From Nitrospirota bacterium (GTDB taxonomy: Bacteria > Nitrospirota > Thermodesulfovibrionia > UBA6902), in assembly GCA_003354025.1 (NCBI GenBank), contig PIVU01000005.1:1-51227 (forward strand): DNA of 51,227 nucleotides. The letters run 5' to 3'. A program made the position numbers and the translations under genes. Below the pieces are notes generated by a model, which did not search any database, was not told where the DNA came from, and saw only the letters and a list, made by a program, of their open reading frames with translations. Shown piece after piece: positions 40,178-47,303 of the stretch (its first letter is position 1; every line of letters starts with the position of its first letter).

Positions 40178-40561
40178 ATGACTCCAACAACACCAAAAAC
40201 CATCTCTGTCAAAACCAAGTCAGGCAGAGAAATAGTTGTCCCTGCTCCTCTTTGCCTAACTGCCAACACAATAGAAGGAAAGCTGCGAACACTCAAAACT
40301 GAAGAAAATATCATCTGGGTAATCGACCAATTTCTCTCCAATGCGTTCAAAAAACACATTCTTGCTAAACTGAATCTGAAATCAAAAACAAATCCTGCTT
40401 GCGATCAATACTCCTACGACGACATTCAAGACCTGCCCCTCAGGTCTTGGATTCCTTCTTTTACCAAGAGATTAACTGGAAATGAAAAAATGATTCATGA
40501 TATTAACAATTTGCCAGAAGCGGAAAGAAAGAAAATACTTCAACAATTAAATGCGAGGTAA
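40178..40561 (+). CDS. Unknown 127-residue protein, first gene under promoter O3
   Basis: AAAGGAAAGC lies upstream of the ATG. The product is basic, starting MTPTTPKTISVKTKSGREIV, with PAPLCLTANTIEGKLRTLKT and a helical C-half ending in EAERKKILQQLNAR. The N-terminal 20 residues are Thr/Lys-rich and may contact nucleic acid. Being first after the operator, it is another possible autoregulator. No family recognised. Confidence 0.65.
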   Translation: MTPTTPKTISVKTKSGREIVVPAPLCLTANTIEGKLRTLKTEENIIWVIDQFLSNAFKKHILAKLNLKSKTNPACDQYSYDDIQDLPLRSWIPSFTKRLTGNEKMIHDINNLPEAERKKILQQLNAR

Positions 40562-40563
40562 TT

Positions 40564-40794
40564 TTGTTTAAAAATAATCAATATCATAAGAATTACATAG
40601 ATAATACCTATGATGATGATGATATGAATCAAATTAGATTTAGGTTTGGAAAAATCGCATTTCTCACAAAACATTATCAAGCAGACCAAACAATGACAGA
40701 AAAAGATACAGAATGTCTTTTTAATGTAATGCTCAAATATTACAAAGAAAAAGAAAAAGAAAAAGAGAATAAAAAGGGAAGAAATAACTTTTGA
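40564..40794 (+). CDS. Unknown 76-residue protein, TTG start
   Basis: TTG at 40564 has GCGAGGT upstream. The product has an Asp run (YDDDDMNQ) near residue 18, a basic middle and a Lys/Glu-repeat tail (YYKEKEKEKENKKG). It ends just before the tRNA-His. The charge pattern is that of a disordered small protein. Lower certainty because of the start. Confidence 0.5.
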   Translation: MFKNNQYHKNYIDNTYDDDDMNQIRFRFGKIAFLTKHYQADQTMTEKDTECLFNVMLKYYKEKEKEKENKKGRNNF

Positions 40795-40804
40795 TCAATA
40801 CTGT

Positions 40805-40880
40805 GTTGGGCGTAGTTCAATGGTAGAACACTGGGTTGTGGTCCCGGATGTTGCGAGTTCGAATCTCGTCGCTCACCCCA
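40805..40880 (+). tRNA. tRNA-His (GTG)
   Basis: Acceptor, D, anticodon (CTGGG/CCCGG, loop TTGTGGT) and T arms (GCGAG/CTCGT) all form, with encoded CCA at 40878-40880. The extra G at 40805 (position -1) and discriminator C are typical of tRNA-His. The first acceptor pair is T-C, slightly irregular. One base separates it from the next tRNA. Confidence 0.9.
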
Positions 40881-40881
40881 A

Positions 40882-40955
40882 TGAGATGTCGTACAAGGGC
40901 AGTACGTGTGGCTGTTAGTCACAAAATGGAGGTTCGAGTCCTCCCATCTCAGCCA
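40882..40955 (+). tRNA. tRNA-Asn (GTT)
   Basis: Acceptor TGAGATG pairs with CATCTCA without mismatch; discriminator G and CCA follow. The anticodon stem is TGTGG/TCACA with loop CTGTTAG (anticodon GTT). The T arm is GGAGG/CCTCC. The D arm is GTAC/GTAC with a short loop. CCA is encoded. Confidence 0.9.
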
Positions 40956-40968
40956 ACTTATGGACCTA

Positions 40969-41087
40969 CTCGTGCGGATGGTAGTAAGACCGCTCACGAG
41001 CGTAACTCGTGTGATTAGATACAGCCCAATACCAAGGCCGACAGATGATCACAAGAGTGCCGGTATCGAATCCGGCGGGTTACACCA
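40969..41087 (+). ncRNA. tRNA-like structured element with alternative pairings
   Basis: The 3' half is tRNA-like: GCCGG/CCGGC T arm (loop of eight, one more than usual), then GGGTTAC, A and CCA at 41085-41087, pairing with GTAACTC at 41002-41008. Between them TGTGAT (41010-41015) pairs with ATCACA (41048-41053), not a normal D/anticodon layout; total 86 bases. CACGAG (40995-41000) can pair with CTCGTG at 40969-40974 or at 41006-41011, and the latter pairing destroys the acceptor. It may be a degenerate tRNA, a tmRNA-like piece or a switch. Confidence 0.5.
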
Positions 41088-41103
41088 GCAAAAAGGAATG
41101 AAA

Positions 41104-41301
41104 ATGACCATTATGTTAGATAAATGTTTTGCAGAAGTCGAAACTAAATTAACTGAATTAAAACCGAAACTCGACTTCGCCTATAATGATGCACGAGATA
41201 GTGGCGGTGTTGAATACCTTTGGGATGAATTTTATAGAATTAAATATCAATACAACACATTAATTGAGATACGACAAACAATTATAAAAAAGAAGACATA
41301 A
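41104..41301 (+). CDS. Unknown 65-residue helical protein
   Basis: ATG at 41104 is six bases after AAAAAGGA; the upstream ATG at 41098 abuts that site and is less likely. The product is helical (MTIMLDKCFAEVETKLTELK; then YDEFYRIKYQYNTLIEIRQ-like tail rich in Tyr and Lys). It lies between tRNA genes. Family unknown. Confidence 0.6.
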   Translation: MTIMLDKCFAEVETKLTELKPKLDFAYNDARDSGGVEYLWDEFYRIKYQYNTLIEIRQTIIKKKT

Positions 41302-41309
41302 ACAACCAT

Positions 41310-41385
41310 CGAGATATGGTGTAGTCCGGTAGCATGTGCGGTTTGGGGCCGTAAGGCTCAGGTTCAAATCCTGATATCTCGACCA
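41310..41385 (+). tRNA. tRNA-Pro (TGG)
   Basis: Acceptor CGAGATA/TATCTCG is perfect, with A and CCA after it. The D arm has AGTCCGGTAG, the anticodon stem is TGCGG/CCGTA with loop TTTGGGG (anticodon TGG), and the T arm is CAGG-type with TTCAAAT. Standard length (76). Confidence 0.92.
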
Positions 41386-41399
41386 AAAAGGAACTTCTC

Positions 41400-41480
41400 A
41401 TGGGAATCATGTTTTATATATCGGTAATTGCTTTAGCAATAGTTATTATAACATATATAATTGAATACAAGAATTTATAG
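41400..41480 (+). CDS. 26-residue membrane peptide
   Basis: ATG at 41400 follows AAAAAGGAACTTCTC. The product is almost all one hydrophobic helix (MGIMFYISVIALAIVIITYI) with a short polar tail. It resembles other tiny single-helix peptides in this phage (32384 and 43513). Small size lowers certainty. Confidence 0.5.
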   Translation: MGIMFYISVIALAIVIITYIIEYKNL

Positions 41481-41490
41481 GAACCATTAA

Positions 41491-41688
41491 ATGAAAATTT
41501 CAAAAAAAGAATATGCAGAATTTTTAGAATGGAAAGAAAAACAGAAAATTGAAGTTGATGACAAAGAATGGGAAGAATTCATGGCCTACAAAACACCTCG
41601 ACCAATATATGAGAAATCACAAAGCAGTGGTCCTATGAATTATCAAGATGGTGATTCCAGAGATATCTATAACACCGGAGGACTGTAA
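41491..41688 (+). CDS. Unknown 65-residue protein
   Basis: ATTAAATG start with TAGGAACC upstream. The product has a helical, highly charged N-half (MKISKKEYAEFLEWKEKQKI, EVDDKEWEEFMAYK) and a Ser/Gly/Tyr-rich C-half. The repeated EFLEWKE/EEFMAYK pattern suggests an internal duplication of about 20 residues. Function unknown. Confidence 0.6.
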   Translation: MKISKKEYAEFLEWKEKQKIEVDDKEWEEFMAYKTPRPIYEKSQSSGPMNYQDGDSRDIYNTGGL

Positions 41689-41702
41689 CTTAAGGAGATA
41701 AA

Positions 41703-41894
41703 ATGATAGATGATTCATATGAAGTATATAAATTGAAGCGAGATGACTATATAGCTGAGTACAAGACAAATGATTCAGATATTAAACTTTATAATAAGGA
41801 ATACGATATATTGACAATAGATGAAGATGACTTGAATAGTGTAATTTCACTACTCTTAGAAATAAGGACAAAAATATCACAGGAACCAAAATAA
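41703..41894 (+). CDS. Unknown 63-residue acidic protein
   Basis: AAGGAGATAAA lies upstream of the ATG. The product is rich in Asp, Tyr and Ile (MIDDSYEVYKLKRDDYIAEY; then a helix LNSVISLLLEIRTKI). It may be a small helical binder. It ends 10 bases before a structured RNA element. Confidence 0.6.
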   Translation: MIDDSYEVYKLKRDDYIAEYKTNDSDIKLYNKEYDILTIDEDDLNSVISLLLEIRTKISQEPK

Positions 41895-41903
41895 CCTCTT
41901 TAC

Positions 41904-42020
41904 TAACCACAACCTTAAGGAACGAAAGTTGAAATATCTATTGAATTCAACAACACTGATGCAATCGCACATCCTGCCAGATGACTTTATTCTTCTGGTT
42001 TGTGGTTAACTTTATTTTTT
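41904..42020 (+). ncRNA. Four-helix structured RNA with T-tract, candidate small RNA
   Basis: A nine-base helix (TAACCACAA 41904-41912 with TTGTGGTTA 42000-42008) closes a domain with three inner hairpins: GTTGAA/TTCAAC (41928-41933, 41946-41951), GATG/CATC (41958-41961, 41970-41973) and CCAGA/TCTGG (41977-41981, 41994-41998). TTTATTTTTT follows (42011-42020), like a terminator tail. No gene overlaps it. Not a tRNA and not a class I recognise. It could also be a 5' regulatory element of the next gene. Confidence 0.55.
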
Positions 42021-42097
42021 AGTTGTAATGATTATCCAAGGAGGAAAGATTACGGTTAACTTTTTTAATTTTAATTCGGTGTGTTAAAAGGTATTAA

Positions 42098-42622
42098 ATG
42101 AAAAGAATAATAAATTTATTTGGTGGTCCTGGTGCAGGAAAATCAACAACTGCCGCAGGTGTGTTCTCGTTATTGAAATTAGATGGTGTAAACTGTGAGC
42201 TTGTAACTGAATACGCTAAGGATTTGGTGTGGGAAGATAGGCATAAAACTCTTGAAAATCAATTTTATGTTTCCGCTAAACAGCATAATCGATTATGGAG
42301 AATTCCTGAAACTGTTGATATTGTTATTACAGATTCGCCTATATTACTTGGAATATTATACAGTAATGATAAGCTCTTCAAGTCTATGTTAATCAAAAAA
42401 TTTTCTGAATTTAATAATTTGAATTTTTTTCTTAACAGGGTAAAATCATTTAATGAGATTGGAAGACTTCAAAAAGAGGAAGAGGCTAATAAATTTTGTG
42501 CTTCAACTGTTAACTTACTTGATGATAATAATATTCCATATATTACAACTGATGGTAATGCCTTCGGGATAAGCTATATATATGATTATATTAAAAAAAA
42601 TAAAGCGAGTTCTGGAGTTTAG
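42098..42622 (+). CDS. P-loop ATPase/kinase-like protein
   Basis: A 174-residue protein with GGPGAGKST (9-17), then helix TTAAGVFSLLKLDGVNCELV, EYAKDLVWEDRHKTLENQF, and a Walker B-like VDIVITDSPILLGI (about 72-85). LLDDNNIPYITTDGNA follows near the end. It resembles AAA_28-type or nucleotide-kinase-like phage proteins that use ATP on nucleotides or host targets. It lies between two structured RNA elements. Catalytic substrate unknown. Confidence 0.7.
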   Translation: MKRIINLFGGPGAGKSTTAAGVFSLLKLDGVNCELVTEYAKDLVWEDRHKTLENQFYVSAKQHNRLWRIPETVDIVITDSPILLGILYSNDKLFKSMLIKKFSEFNNLNFFLNRVKSFNEIGRLQKEEEANKFCASTVNLLDDNNIPYITTDGNAFGISYIYDYIKKNKASSGV

Positions 42623-42687
42623 CAATATCTCAGCCACCTCTATCTATGAGATTAAGGAGGTTCAATTCCTCCTGCTTGCTTTTTTTA
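42621..42687 (+). ncRNA. Three-way junction RNA with T7 tail
   Basis: AGCAA (42621-42625) pairs with TTGCT (42676-42680) to close two hairpins: ATCTCA with TGAGAT (about 42627-42652) and GGAGG with CCTCC around TTCAATT (about 42656-42672), the latter like a tRNA T arm. T7 follows directly. It may be a tRNA remnant lacking a D arm or a structured terminator. The 5' strand overlaps the stop of the kinase-like gene. Confidence 0.55.
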
Positions 42688-42719
42688 TTAATAATAATTG
42701 AAAGATAGGAACTTTAAAT

Positions 42720-43160
42720 ATGTCGTTTTATAACATGATATTTGGAAAAAATCCAAACTCAGATCTTCTTCTCAAAATTCTTAACTTAACTAAAGGAGAT
42801 GTCGGAAGATTTAGAGATTGTTACATTCAAGAATCTAAAGATGTAGATAAAGAAGATATAATAGTTGTTTATACTCGGAATGGAGGAGGAAATAGAGAAT
42901 GTTATAAGGAAGCATATGATAAGGAAGAAGATGATAACACTCAATGTAATTGTCCAGCATGTTTAATGCAAGGGCCAATTCCAAAACATCCGAACTATAT
43001 CTATGATGAAGATGATGAGTTTGATTACACTTATGCATCAATTTATTACAGCATTCCGGAAGAACATGCAGAGTTAATAAATCTTATTAAACAAAATACT
43101 CCAGAGGATGAAATTCCGAAAATTAAATGGAAAGAATTATTTAAACAATTTATAGTTTAA
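42720..43160 (+). CDS. Unknown 146-residue protein with Cys pair
   Basis: TAGGAACTTTAAAT precedes the ATG. It begins MSFYNMIFGKNPNSDLLLKI, has an acidic central part (SKDVDKEDIIVVYTR) and a CNCPAC motif near residue 78, then acidic stretch (YIYDEDDEFDYTYAS) and a helix. One Cys pair with two more Cys nearby may bind zinc. Function unknown. Confidence 0.65.
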   Translation: MSFYNMIFGKNPNSDLLLKILNLTKGDVGRFRDCYIQESKDVDKEDIIVVYTRNGGGNRECYKEAYDKEEDDNTQCNCPACLMQGPIPKHPNYIYDEDDEFDYTYASIYYSIPEEHAELINLIKQNTPEDEIPKIKWKELFKQFIV

Positions 43161-43178
43161 ATTCTCAAGGTCAAGCCT

Positions 43179-43251
43179 ATGTCCCAATGTTCCAAGGCTG
43201 GCGATGGAGTCTCCAAAACTCTATGGCAGAGTTCGATTCTCTGGGGGCATG
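43179..43251 (+). tRNA. tRNA-Trp (CCA)
   Basis: Acceptor ATGTCCC pairs with GGGGCAT (one G-T). The anticodon stem is GGAGT/ACTCT with loop CTCCAAA (anticodon CCA). The T arm is CAGAG/CTCTG with TTCGATT. The D arm is weak (several G-T pairs) and position 8 is A. The 3' CCA is not encoded here, unlike the other three tRNAs. Confidence 0.8.
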
Positions 43252-43270
43252 GAAAGAAAAGGAAAGAAGA

Positions 43271-43306
43271 ATGAAATACTTGATTATAATTATCGTTAAC
43301 ATTTAA
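43271..43306 (+). CDS. Possible 11-residue leader peptide
   Basis: AAAGGAAAGAAG precedes ATG at 43271, and the frame MKYLIIIIVNI stops at 43304-43306. It is very hydrophobic. A good ribosome site in an otherwise empty stretch after the tRNA is the only support. Confidence 0.3.
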   Translation: MKYLIIIIVNI

Positions 43307-43331
43307 CAATAACTAAAAAGGAGTTAACACC

Positions 43332-43493
43332 ATGGAAGAACAAAAATTTACAGTTAAAATTAAGGGAAAAACTAAACCTAAATTTCTATGCCGAGATATC
43401 AAATACATACTTGAAGACTACTTAGAAGCTTACACTCAGAGGATAATCGAAGATCTGAAAATTTCTGTCCATTATAATAGAAGTGTAAAGTAA
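43332..43493 (+). CDS. Unknown 53-residue basic protein
   Basis: AAGGAGTTAACACC lies before ATG at 43332. The product is basic (MEEQKFTVKIKGKTKPKFLC) and then helical (RDIKYILEDYLEAYTQRIIE). It may bind nucleic acid; too short for a family call. Confidence 0.6.
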   Translation: MEEQKFTVKIKGKTKPKFLCRDIKYILEDYLEAYTQRIIEDLKISVHYNRSVK

Positions 43494-43512
43494 GCATCAA
43501 GGAGATAGTAGC

Positions 43513-43644
43513 ATGAATGAACTAATCGAATTTATATGGATTTTCATTATAGGTATAGTGGTGGCTTTACTTTTAGCTATAACACTACCAATAATATTCA
43601 CGAAAGGAACTCAATTTGGCAATTGGTTGCAGGTTGTTCTGTGA
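43513..43644 (+). CDS. 43-residue membrane protein
   Basis: AAGGAGATAGTAGC precedes ATG at 43513. Residues about 5-30 form a hydrophobic helix (EFIWIFIIGIVVALLLAITL). The stop overlaps the GTG start of the next gene (GTGA), so both may be translationally coupled. Confidence 0.6.
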   Translation: MNELIEFIWIFIIGIVVALLLAITLPIIFTKGTQFGNWLQVVL

Positions 43645-43763
43645 AATTTCTCTGCTTCATCAAACGATTACTTGCAATTCCCATGATACTCTACATCTTA
43701 GCTGTGTGGTATGCATATTGGTGGATTGATAGGATTAAAAAGAAATTTAAAGGAAAATCTTAA
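43641..43763 (+). CDS. 40-residue membrane protein, GTG start
   Basis: GTG at 43641 overlaps the previous stop. The product is one hydrophobic, Trp/Tyr-rich helix (IPMILYILAVWYAYWWIDRI) with a basic end (KKKFKGKS). Together with the upstream gene it could be a two-part membrane unit, a small holin or an anchor. Confidence 0.5.
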   Translation: MKFLCFIKRLLAIPMILYILAVWYAYWWIDRIKKKFKGKS

Positions 43764-44197
43764 TGGGAATGTACACAGAGTTTCATCTAAATCTGGCAAT
43801 TAAAAAATCTATTCCAGAGGATGTTGTAGAAAGCTTAAATTATGTTTGCAATGTTGGTAATGTATTAAATGTCAAATTGCCCGGTCATGAGTTTTTCCAG
43901 ACTGAACGTTGGAATTGTTTTGCTAACATGTCATCTTATTATTTCCGAATCATTTCTCACTCTGTCTTCCAATGGGATAAGATAGGCCATTATTATCTTC
44001 TCAACATCAAGTGTAACTTCAAAAACTACGATGATGAGATTATCAAATTTCTCAACTGGATTGAACCTTATGTTGACTTTGAAGATGATGAGTTTCATTT
44101 TGTAGGTCTTTACAGGTATGAAGAAGACGATCGACCTACATTAATTTATTATAGAGGCGGAAAATTCTTGTATGAATATCCAAAAGAAAGGAACTAA
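43763..44197 (+). CDS. Unknown 144-residue protein of a common phage type
   Basis: TAATG overlap with the previous gene. The product starts MGMYTEFHLNLAIKKSIPED and has strand-helix patterns (NVKLPGHEFFQTERWNCFA; ISHSVFQWDKIGHYYLLNIK) and an acidic then basic end. From memory, proteins starting MGMYTE occur as unannotated genes in other phages. Function unknown. Confidence 0.7.
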   Translation: MGMYTEFHLNLAIKKSIPEDVVESLNYVCNVGNVLNVKLPGHEFFQTERWNCFANMSSYYFRIISHSVFQWDKIGHYYLLNIKCNFKNYDDEIIKFLNWIEPYVDFEDDEFHFVGLYRYEEDDRPTLIYYRGGKFLYEYPKERN

Positions 44198-44199
44198 GC

Positions 44200-44403
44200 G
44201 TGAAAACACAATTAACAGTACCCATTAATAAATTCACTATCTTAACTATTCTCTATTTTGTCTTCGCTAACTGCATAGCTTGTACTGATCCTATGCCATT
44301 CATAAAATCTATAGGATTATTCGGATTCTTTTACACAATATCTATTTCAGTTGGATTTTTTGCAAAGCATATGTGTGAAGAAGAAAGGAAAAACTTAAGA
44401 TGA
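44200..44403 (+). CDS. 67-residue two-helix membrane protein, GTG start
   Basis: GAAAGGAACTAAGC precedes GTG at 44200. Two hydrophobic segments (about 11-28 and 36-54) with CIACTD between them. It overlaps the next membrane gene (ATGA at 44400). Holin-like shape, but far from the lysis genes. Confidence 0.6.
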   Translation: MKTQLTVPINKFTILTILYFVFANCIACTDPMPFIKSIGLFGFFYTISISVGFFAKHMCEEERKNLR

Positions 44404-44606
44404 AAACAATAATAATACTATACATAATTATCACATTCGTATTCACAATTTTACATGGATTGTTGGCTGAAGAATATTACCATATCATTACTCTAGATTA
44501 TATCAAATTTTTCTTTGTATCGCTCTTATGGCCAGTATGGTTATTCCCAATCATTATTGTAGGCATTATTTTACATATGAAAAACGCTATAAACAATAAA
44601 TTTTAA
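44400..44606 (+). CDS. 68-residue two-helix membrane protein
   Basis: ATGA overlap start. Two hydrophobic stretches (residues 2-20 and about 33-58) and a basic end. With the preceding gene it forms a coupled pair of small membrane proteins. No motif for a transporter or holin family. Confidence 0.6.
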   Translation: MKTIIILYIIITFVFTILHGLLAEEYYHIITLDYIKFFFVSLLWPVWLFPIIIVGIILHMKNAINNKF

Positions 44607-44621
44607 TAAAAAGGAGTAGGC

Positions 44622-44984
44622 ATGGAAGAAAATTATTCAATGTTGGAAAAAAGAGAAGTGGCCTGGTTTTCTATAAAAGATCATAAATATGGTTCTTATA
44701 CAGGTATCGTTGTTGGATGTGAATTTGATATAGGCATAACAATTGTAAATAAAGATAATAAAGAACATAACCTAACCTGTCTTAATGGACCATCATCTCC
44801 TCATGGACAATTTGGAAATGATGAAATGTACAAGGCATTATTTTTACGTACTATTGATATGATAAATGCAGGTCATGTTGATCCTCACGTTCTCAATGTA
44901 TTACATGATGCAATAAAAGGAATGACCATATTAACTGTTGATCATGATGGTTATCGCATGGCAGATTGTGCATTTGATGTGTAA
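44622..44984 (+). CDS. Unknown 120-residue protein
   Basis: AAAAAGGAGTAGGC before the ATG. The product has MEENYSMLEKREVAWFSIKD, then a beta-rich part (GSYTGIVVGCEFDIGITIVN) and HNLTCLNGPSSPHGQFGND. Near the end HDGYRMADCAFDV. It may be a small enzyme-like fold with two conserved-looking His, but no family is recognised. Confidence 0.65.
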   Translation: MEENYSMLEKREVAWFSIKDHKYGSYTGIVVGCEFDIGITIVNKDNKEHNLTCLNGPSSPHGQFGNDEMYKALFLRTIDMINAGHVDPHVLNVLHDAIKGMTILTVDHDGYRMADCAFDV

Positions 44985-45002
44985 AAATAAGGAGAAACTT
45001 AA

Positions 45003-45440
45003 ATGTCAAACTTTACCATATCAACAACGTCAAATACTATCGTCTCAACTTTACCGGAAATACCAAACCACATAATGGAAGAAATTAGATCATTTGGATT
45101 CAAAACAGGTTCACATGTTTATGGAGTTACTACACCTGATTCAGATATAGATTTTGTTATGTTTCCTGGTTATACAAGGAAAGTTCCAGCTAAGTATTTC
45201 ACAACTGGTAGGAGTTATGATGACTCTAAAACTATCAGTATAAAAGGACATTATGATGGAATAACAATTAATCTCATCCTGACTGAAACCTCGGAAACTT
45301 ACACTCTTTGGTATCGGATAAACACTATAATGAAACTTATTTGTAATGATAAACCTGATCATTTTTTCGACAAAGAATATCGATGTAATGTACATAAATT
45401 TCTACGTGATAACATGGATATTCTAAACAATTTCTATTAA
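45003..45440 (+). CDS. MNT-type nucleotidyltransferase-like protein
   Basis: A 145-residue protein with the GSxxYG ... DSDID pattern of nucleotidyltransferases (TGSHVYGVTTPDSDIDFVMF, residues 35-54; metal-binding Asp at 48 and 50). A possible third acidic or basic strand (ISIKGHYDGITINLILTE) follows. Such proteins add NMP to proteins, antibiotics or RNA; phage versions are small. Substrate unknown. AGGAGAAACTTAA precedes the ATG. Confidence 0.75.
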   Translation: MSNFTISTTSNTIVSTLPEIPNHIMEEIRSFGFKTGSHVYGVTTPDSDIDFVMFPGYTRKVPAKYFTTGRSYDDSKTISIKGHYDGITINLILTETSETYTLWYRINTIMKLICNDKPDHFFDKEYRCNVHKFLRDNMDILNNFY

Positions 45441-45454
45441 GGAGATAGACAGTA

Positions 45455-46432
45455 ATGGATTATAATAAAGAAATTGATTATTCCAGTCTCAAAACATTCA
45501 TTGATTGTAGGAGGAAATTCTTCTACCAATACATTCTTCACCTTCGATCTGAATCTCCATCAATCCACCTAATCTTCGGCTCTGCCTGGCACTACGGACT
45601 TGAAGTTGTCTACAATATCATGAAAGAGGATCCGAAAGCACTCAAGCTTGCTATCGACTGTAGAGAAATCAGTACAAAAGCATTCACCAATTATTGGAAA
45701 GTTGAAGGAGAGGAGCATTTCGGTCACCTCGATACATATCCAAAAAATCCAGGTAACGCATCCAACATGTACAATTCATATTGGAACAAATTCTTCATCA
45801 TGGATCGTTCAATGACTGTCTTCGGAGTTGAAATGCCCTTCACTCTTTTACTCAAATCTGGCGTTAGCTACATTGGTCGGATGGATCTTGTGATGAAAGA
45901 ATTTGATAAAATCTTCGTCATCGATCACAAAACAAGCTCTATTATTAGCAAAATCACAGCTTCAGAATATGAAGCTTCACTTCAAACGAAAGGATATCTA
46001 ACTGCAATTCAAGCTCACGTAGACACTTTGCCTCGTATCATTTACCGAACTGCTCGCTGTCAGAAGGGAAGTACCGAAACTGAACAATTTGAAGTGTTTA
46101 TCAACAAAGCCATGAATGAACGTTTCCTTCAAGATGTTAATTGGTGGAGTGAACAAGTGAAAAATGAAGTCGCTGCATACAATGCCTATATGCTCGATTA
46201 TCATGCAACTGGAAAGCCAGTTGACTTTCGCTCTTACTTCCCTGCATTTCACGGATCATACTCAGCCTCTTGCACTGCATTCTTTTCACTCTGTCCATAT
46301 TACGACATCTGTGCCGAAGCCAACAATCCTCTCCACTACGCCGAGCATGCTCCAACAGGGTATAAATTTGAAGAATGGAATCCAGCCGATCACGAAGCTA
46401 AGATAACTAAAAAACTAAAGGAGATAACTTAA
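45455..46432 (+). CDS. Fe-S PD-(D/E)XK nuclease (RecB/Cas4-like)
   Basis: A 325-residue nuclease with FGSAWHYGL (41-49, the G-x3-H motif), RMD (142-144), DHK (157-159, catalytic D-x-K with K159) and a C-terminal Cys cluster (SCTAFFSLCPYYDIC, about 272-286) that with C18 can hold a 4Fe-4S cluster, as in AddB and Cas4. It sits next to a RecA-like ATPase and a single-strand-binding-like gene, so a 5'-end or recombination nuclease role is likely. AAGGAGATAGACAGTA precedes the ATG. Confidence 0.82.
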   Translation: MDYNKEIDYSSLKTFIDCRRKFFYQYILHLRSESPSIHLIFGSAWHYGLEVVYNIMKEDPKALKLAIDCREISTKAFTNYWKVEGEEHFGHLDTYPKNPGNASNMYNSYWNKFFIMDRSMTVFGVEMPFTLLLKSGVSYIGRMDLVMKEFDKIFVIDHKTSSIISKITASEYEASLQTKGYLTAIQAHVDTLPRIIYRTARCQKGSTETEQFEVFINKAMNERFLQDVNWWSEQVKNEVAAYNAYMLDYHATGKPVDFRSYFPAFHGSYSASCTAFFSLCPYYDICAEANNPLHYAEHAPTGYKFEEWNPADHEAKITKKLKEIT

Positions 46433-47124
46433 TGAATAAATACAAACAAATAGGTGAGAATGAACGCTTCTCAACGTGGAAGATAATTGAACTATCATAT
46501 GTTGACACTCTCGTCAGGTGCACAAATAATTTTGGAATTGCAATTGAGACAATAGATAAAAATCACTTTAATACCTGGATGATTAAATTTAGGGACCAAG
46601 ATATAGATAATTGGGTAGGAGTTGTTTATTTTGATAAATTTTATATTCCGTCTATAAATAATGCATCTCCCTCTGATGTTGAAGAGATGCTTGAAAAAGT
46701 ATACAACCTGCCCGACGAGAGAGTAGGATATGAAGAAGCTAATCAAAAAGAAATGAGCACTAATGATGAGATAAATAAAGTAGCTGATAACGAGATCATC
46801 ATTCCATATTCGGCAAAATCAAACAATAATTATGTTGTTTCTCAATTAACAGACGAAAAGATTGTCATCGAGCAGTTTCCTGCAATAGAAGATAATAATT
46901 GTGATTTTTCCCCTCAAAAAGAAATGCGCAATTATCAAGCTTTAATAACAGAGCTAAATCCAGATCCAAATCAAGCATCAATGTGGGATAAGATGTTTAG
47001 TGAAATAGAAGAAAAGAAGCTCCAACTAAATCCAGGTAAAGTAGTATTGGGGTATAATATATTTAGTTCAACAAAAACACAAGAAAAGAAGTTCGTACCA
47101 AATTGGTTTCGAATGGATGTATAA
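46432..47124 (+). CDS. Unknown 230-residue protein
   Basis: TAATG coupling to the nuclease. The N-half is beta-rich with aromatic strands (FSTWKIIELSYVDTLVRCTN; WVGVVYFDKFYIPSINN). A central acidic region follows (MSTNDEINKVADNEIIIP), and the C-half is helical then basic with WFRMDV at the end. No catalytic motif is visible. It may be a partner of the nuclease or recombinase. Confidence 0.65.
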   Translation: MNKYKQIGENERFSTWKIIELSYVDTLVRCTNNFGIAIETIDKNHFNTWMIKFRDQDIDNWVGVVYFDKFYIPSINNASPSDVEEMLEKVYNLPDERVGYEEANQKEMSTNDEINKVADNEIIIPYSAKSNNNYVVSQLTDEKIVIEQFPAIEDNNCDFSPQKEMRNYQALITELNPDPNQASMWDKMFSEIEEKKLQLNPGKVVLGYNIFSSTKTQEKKFVPNWFRMDV

Positions 47125-47303
47125 TGACTCGATTTGACACTAAATACAAGGTAACAATTCCTCAATCACCTACCATGACTGACTCCGACATGGTAGATTT
47201 TATAACCAAGGCAATTGCAGCTTACGCCCGTTACAAACGAACGATAGGGGAGGAGCCAAACATTAGATTAGATAATAAAAACTTCAGAGTGGAGGCAATA
47301 TGA
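47124..47303 (+). CDS. Unknown 59-residue protein
   Basis: TAATG overlap start at 47124. The product has MTRFDTKYKVTIPQSPTMTD, then a helix (MVDFITKAIAAYARYKRTIG) and a polar end. A small strand-helix unit may be a dimer; function unknown. Confidence 0.6.
   Translation: MTRFDTKYKVTIPQSPTMTDSDMVDFITKAIAAYARYKRTIGEEPNIRLDNKNFRVEAI

Noticed and set aside
41002-41087. Class II tRNA (86 bases with encoded CCA)
   Set aside because: No D arm or anticodon stem-loop of normal form, and the T loop has eight bases; kept only as a tRNA-like element.
42621-42687. Possible tRNA with T-arm-like hairpin
   Set aside because: The D arm and a normal anticodon arm cannot be formed and acceptor pairing is only five bases; listed as a structured RNA instead.
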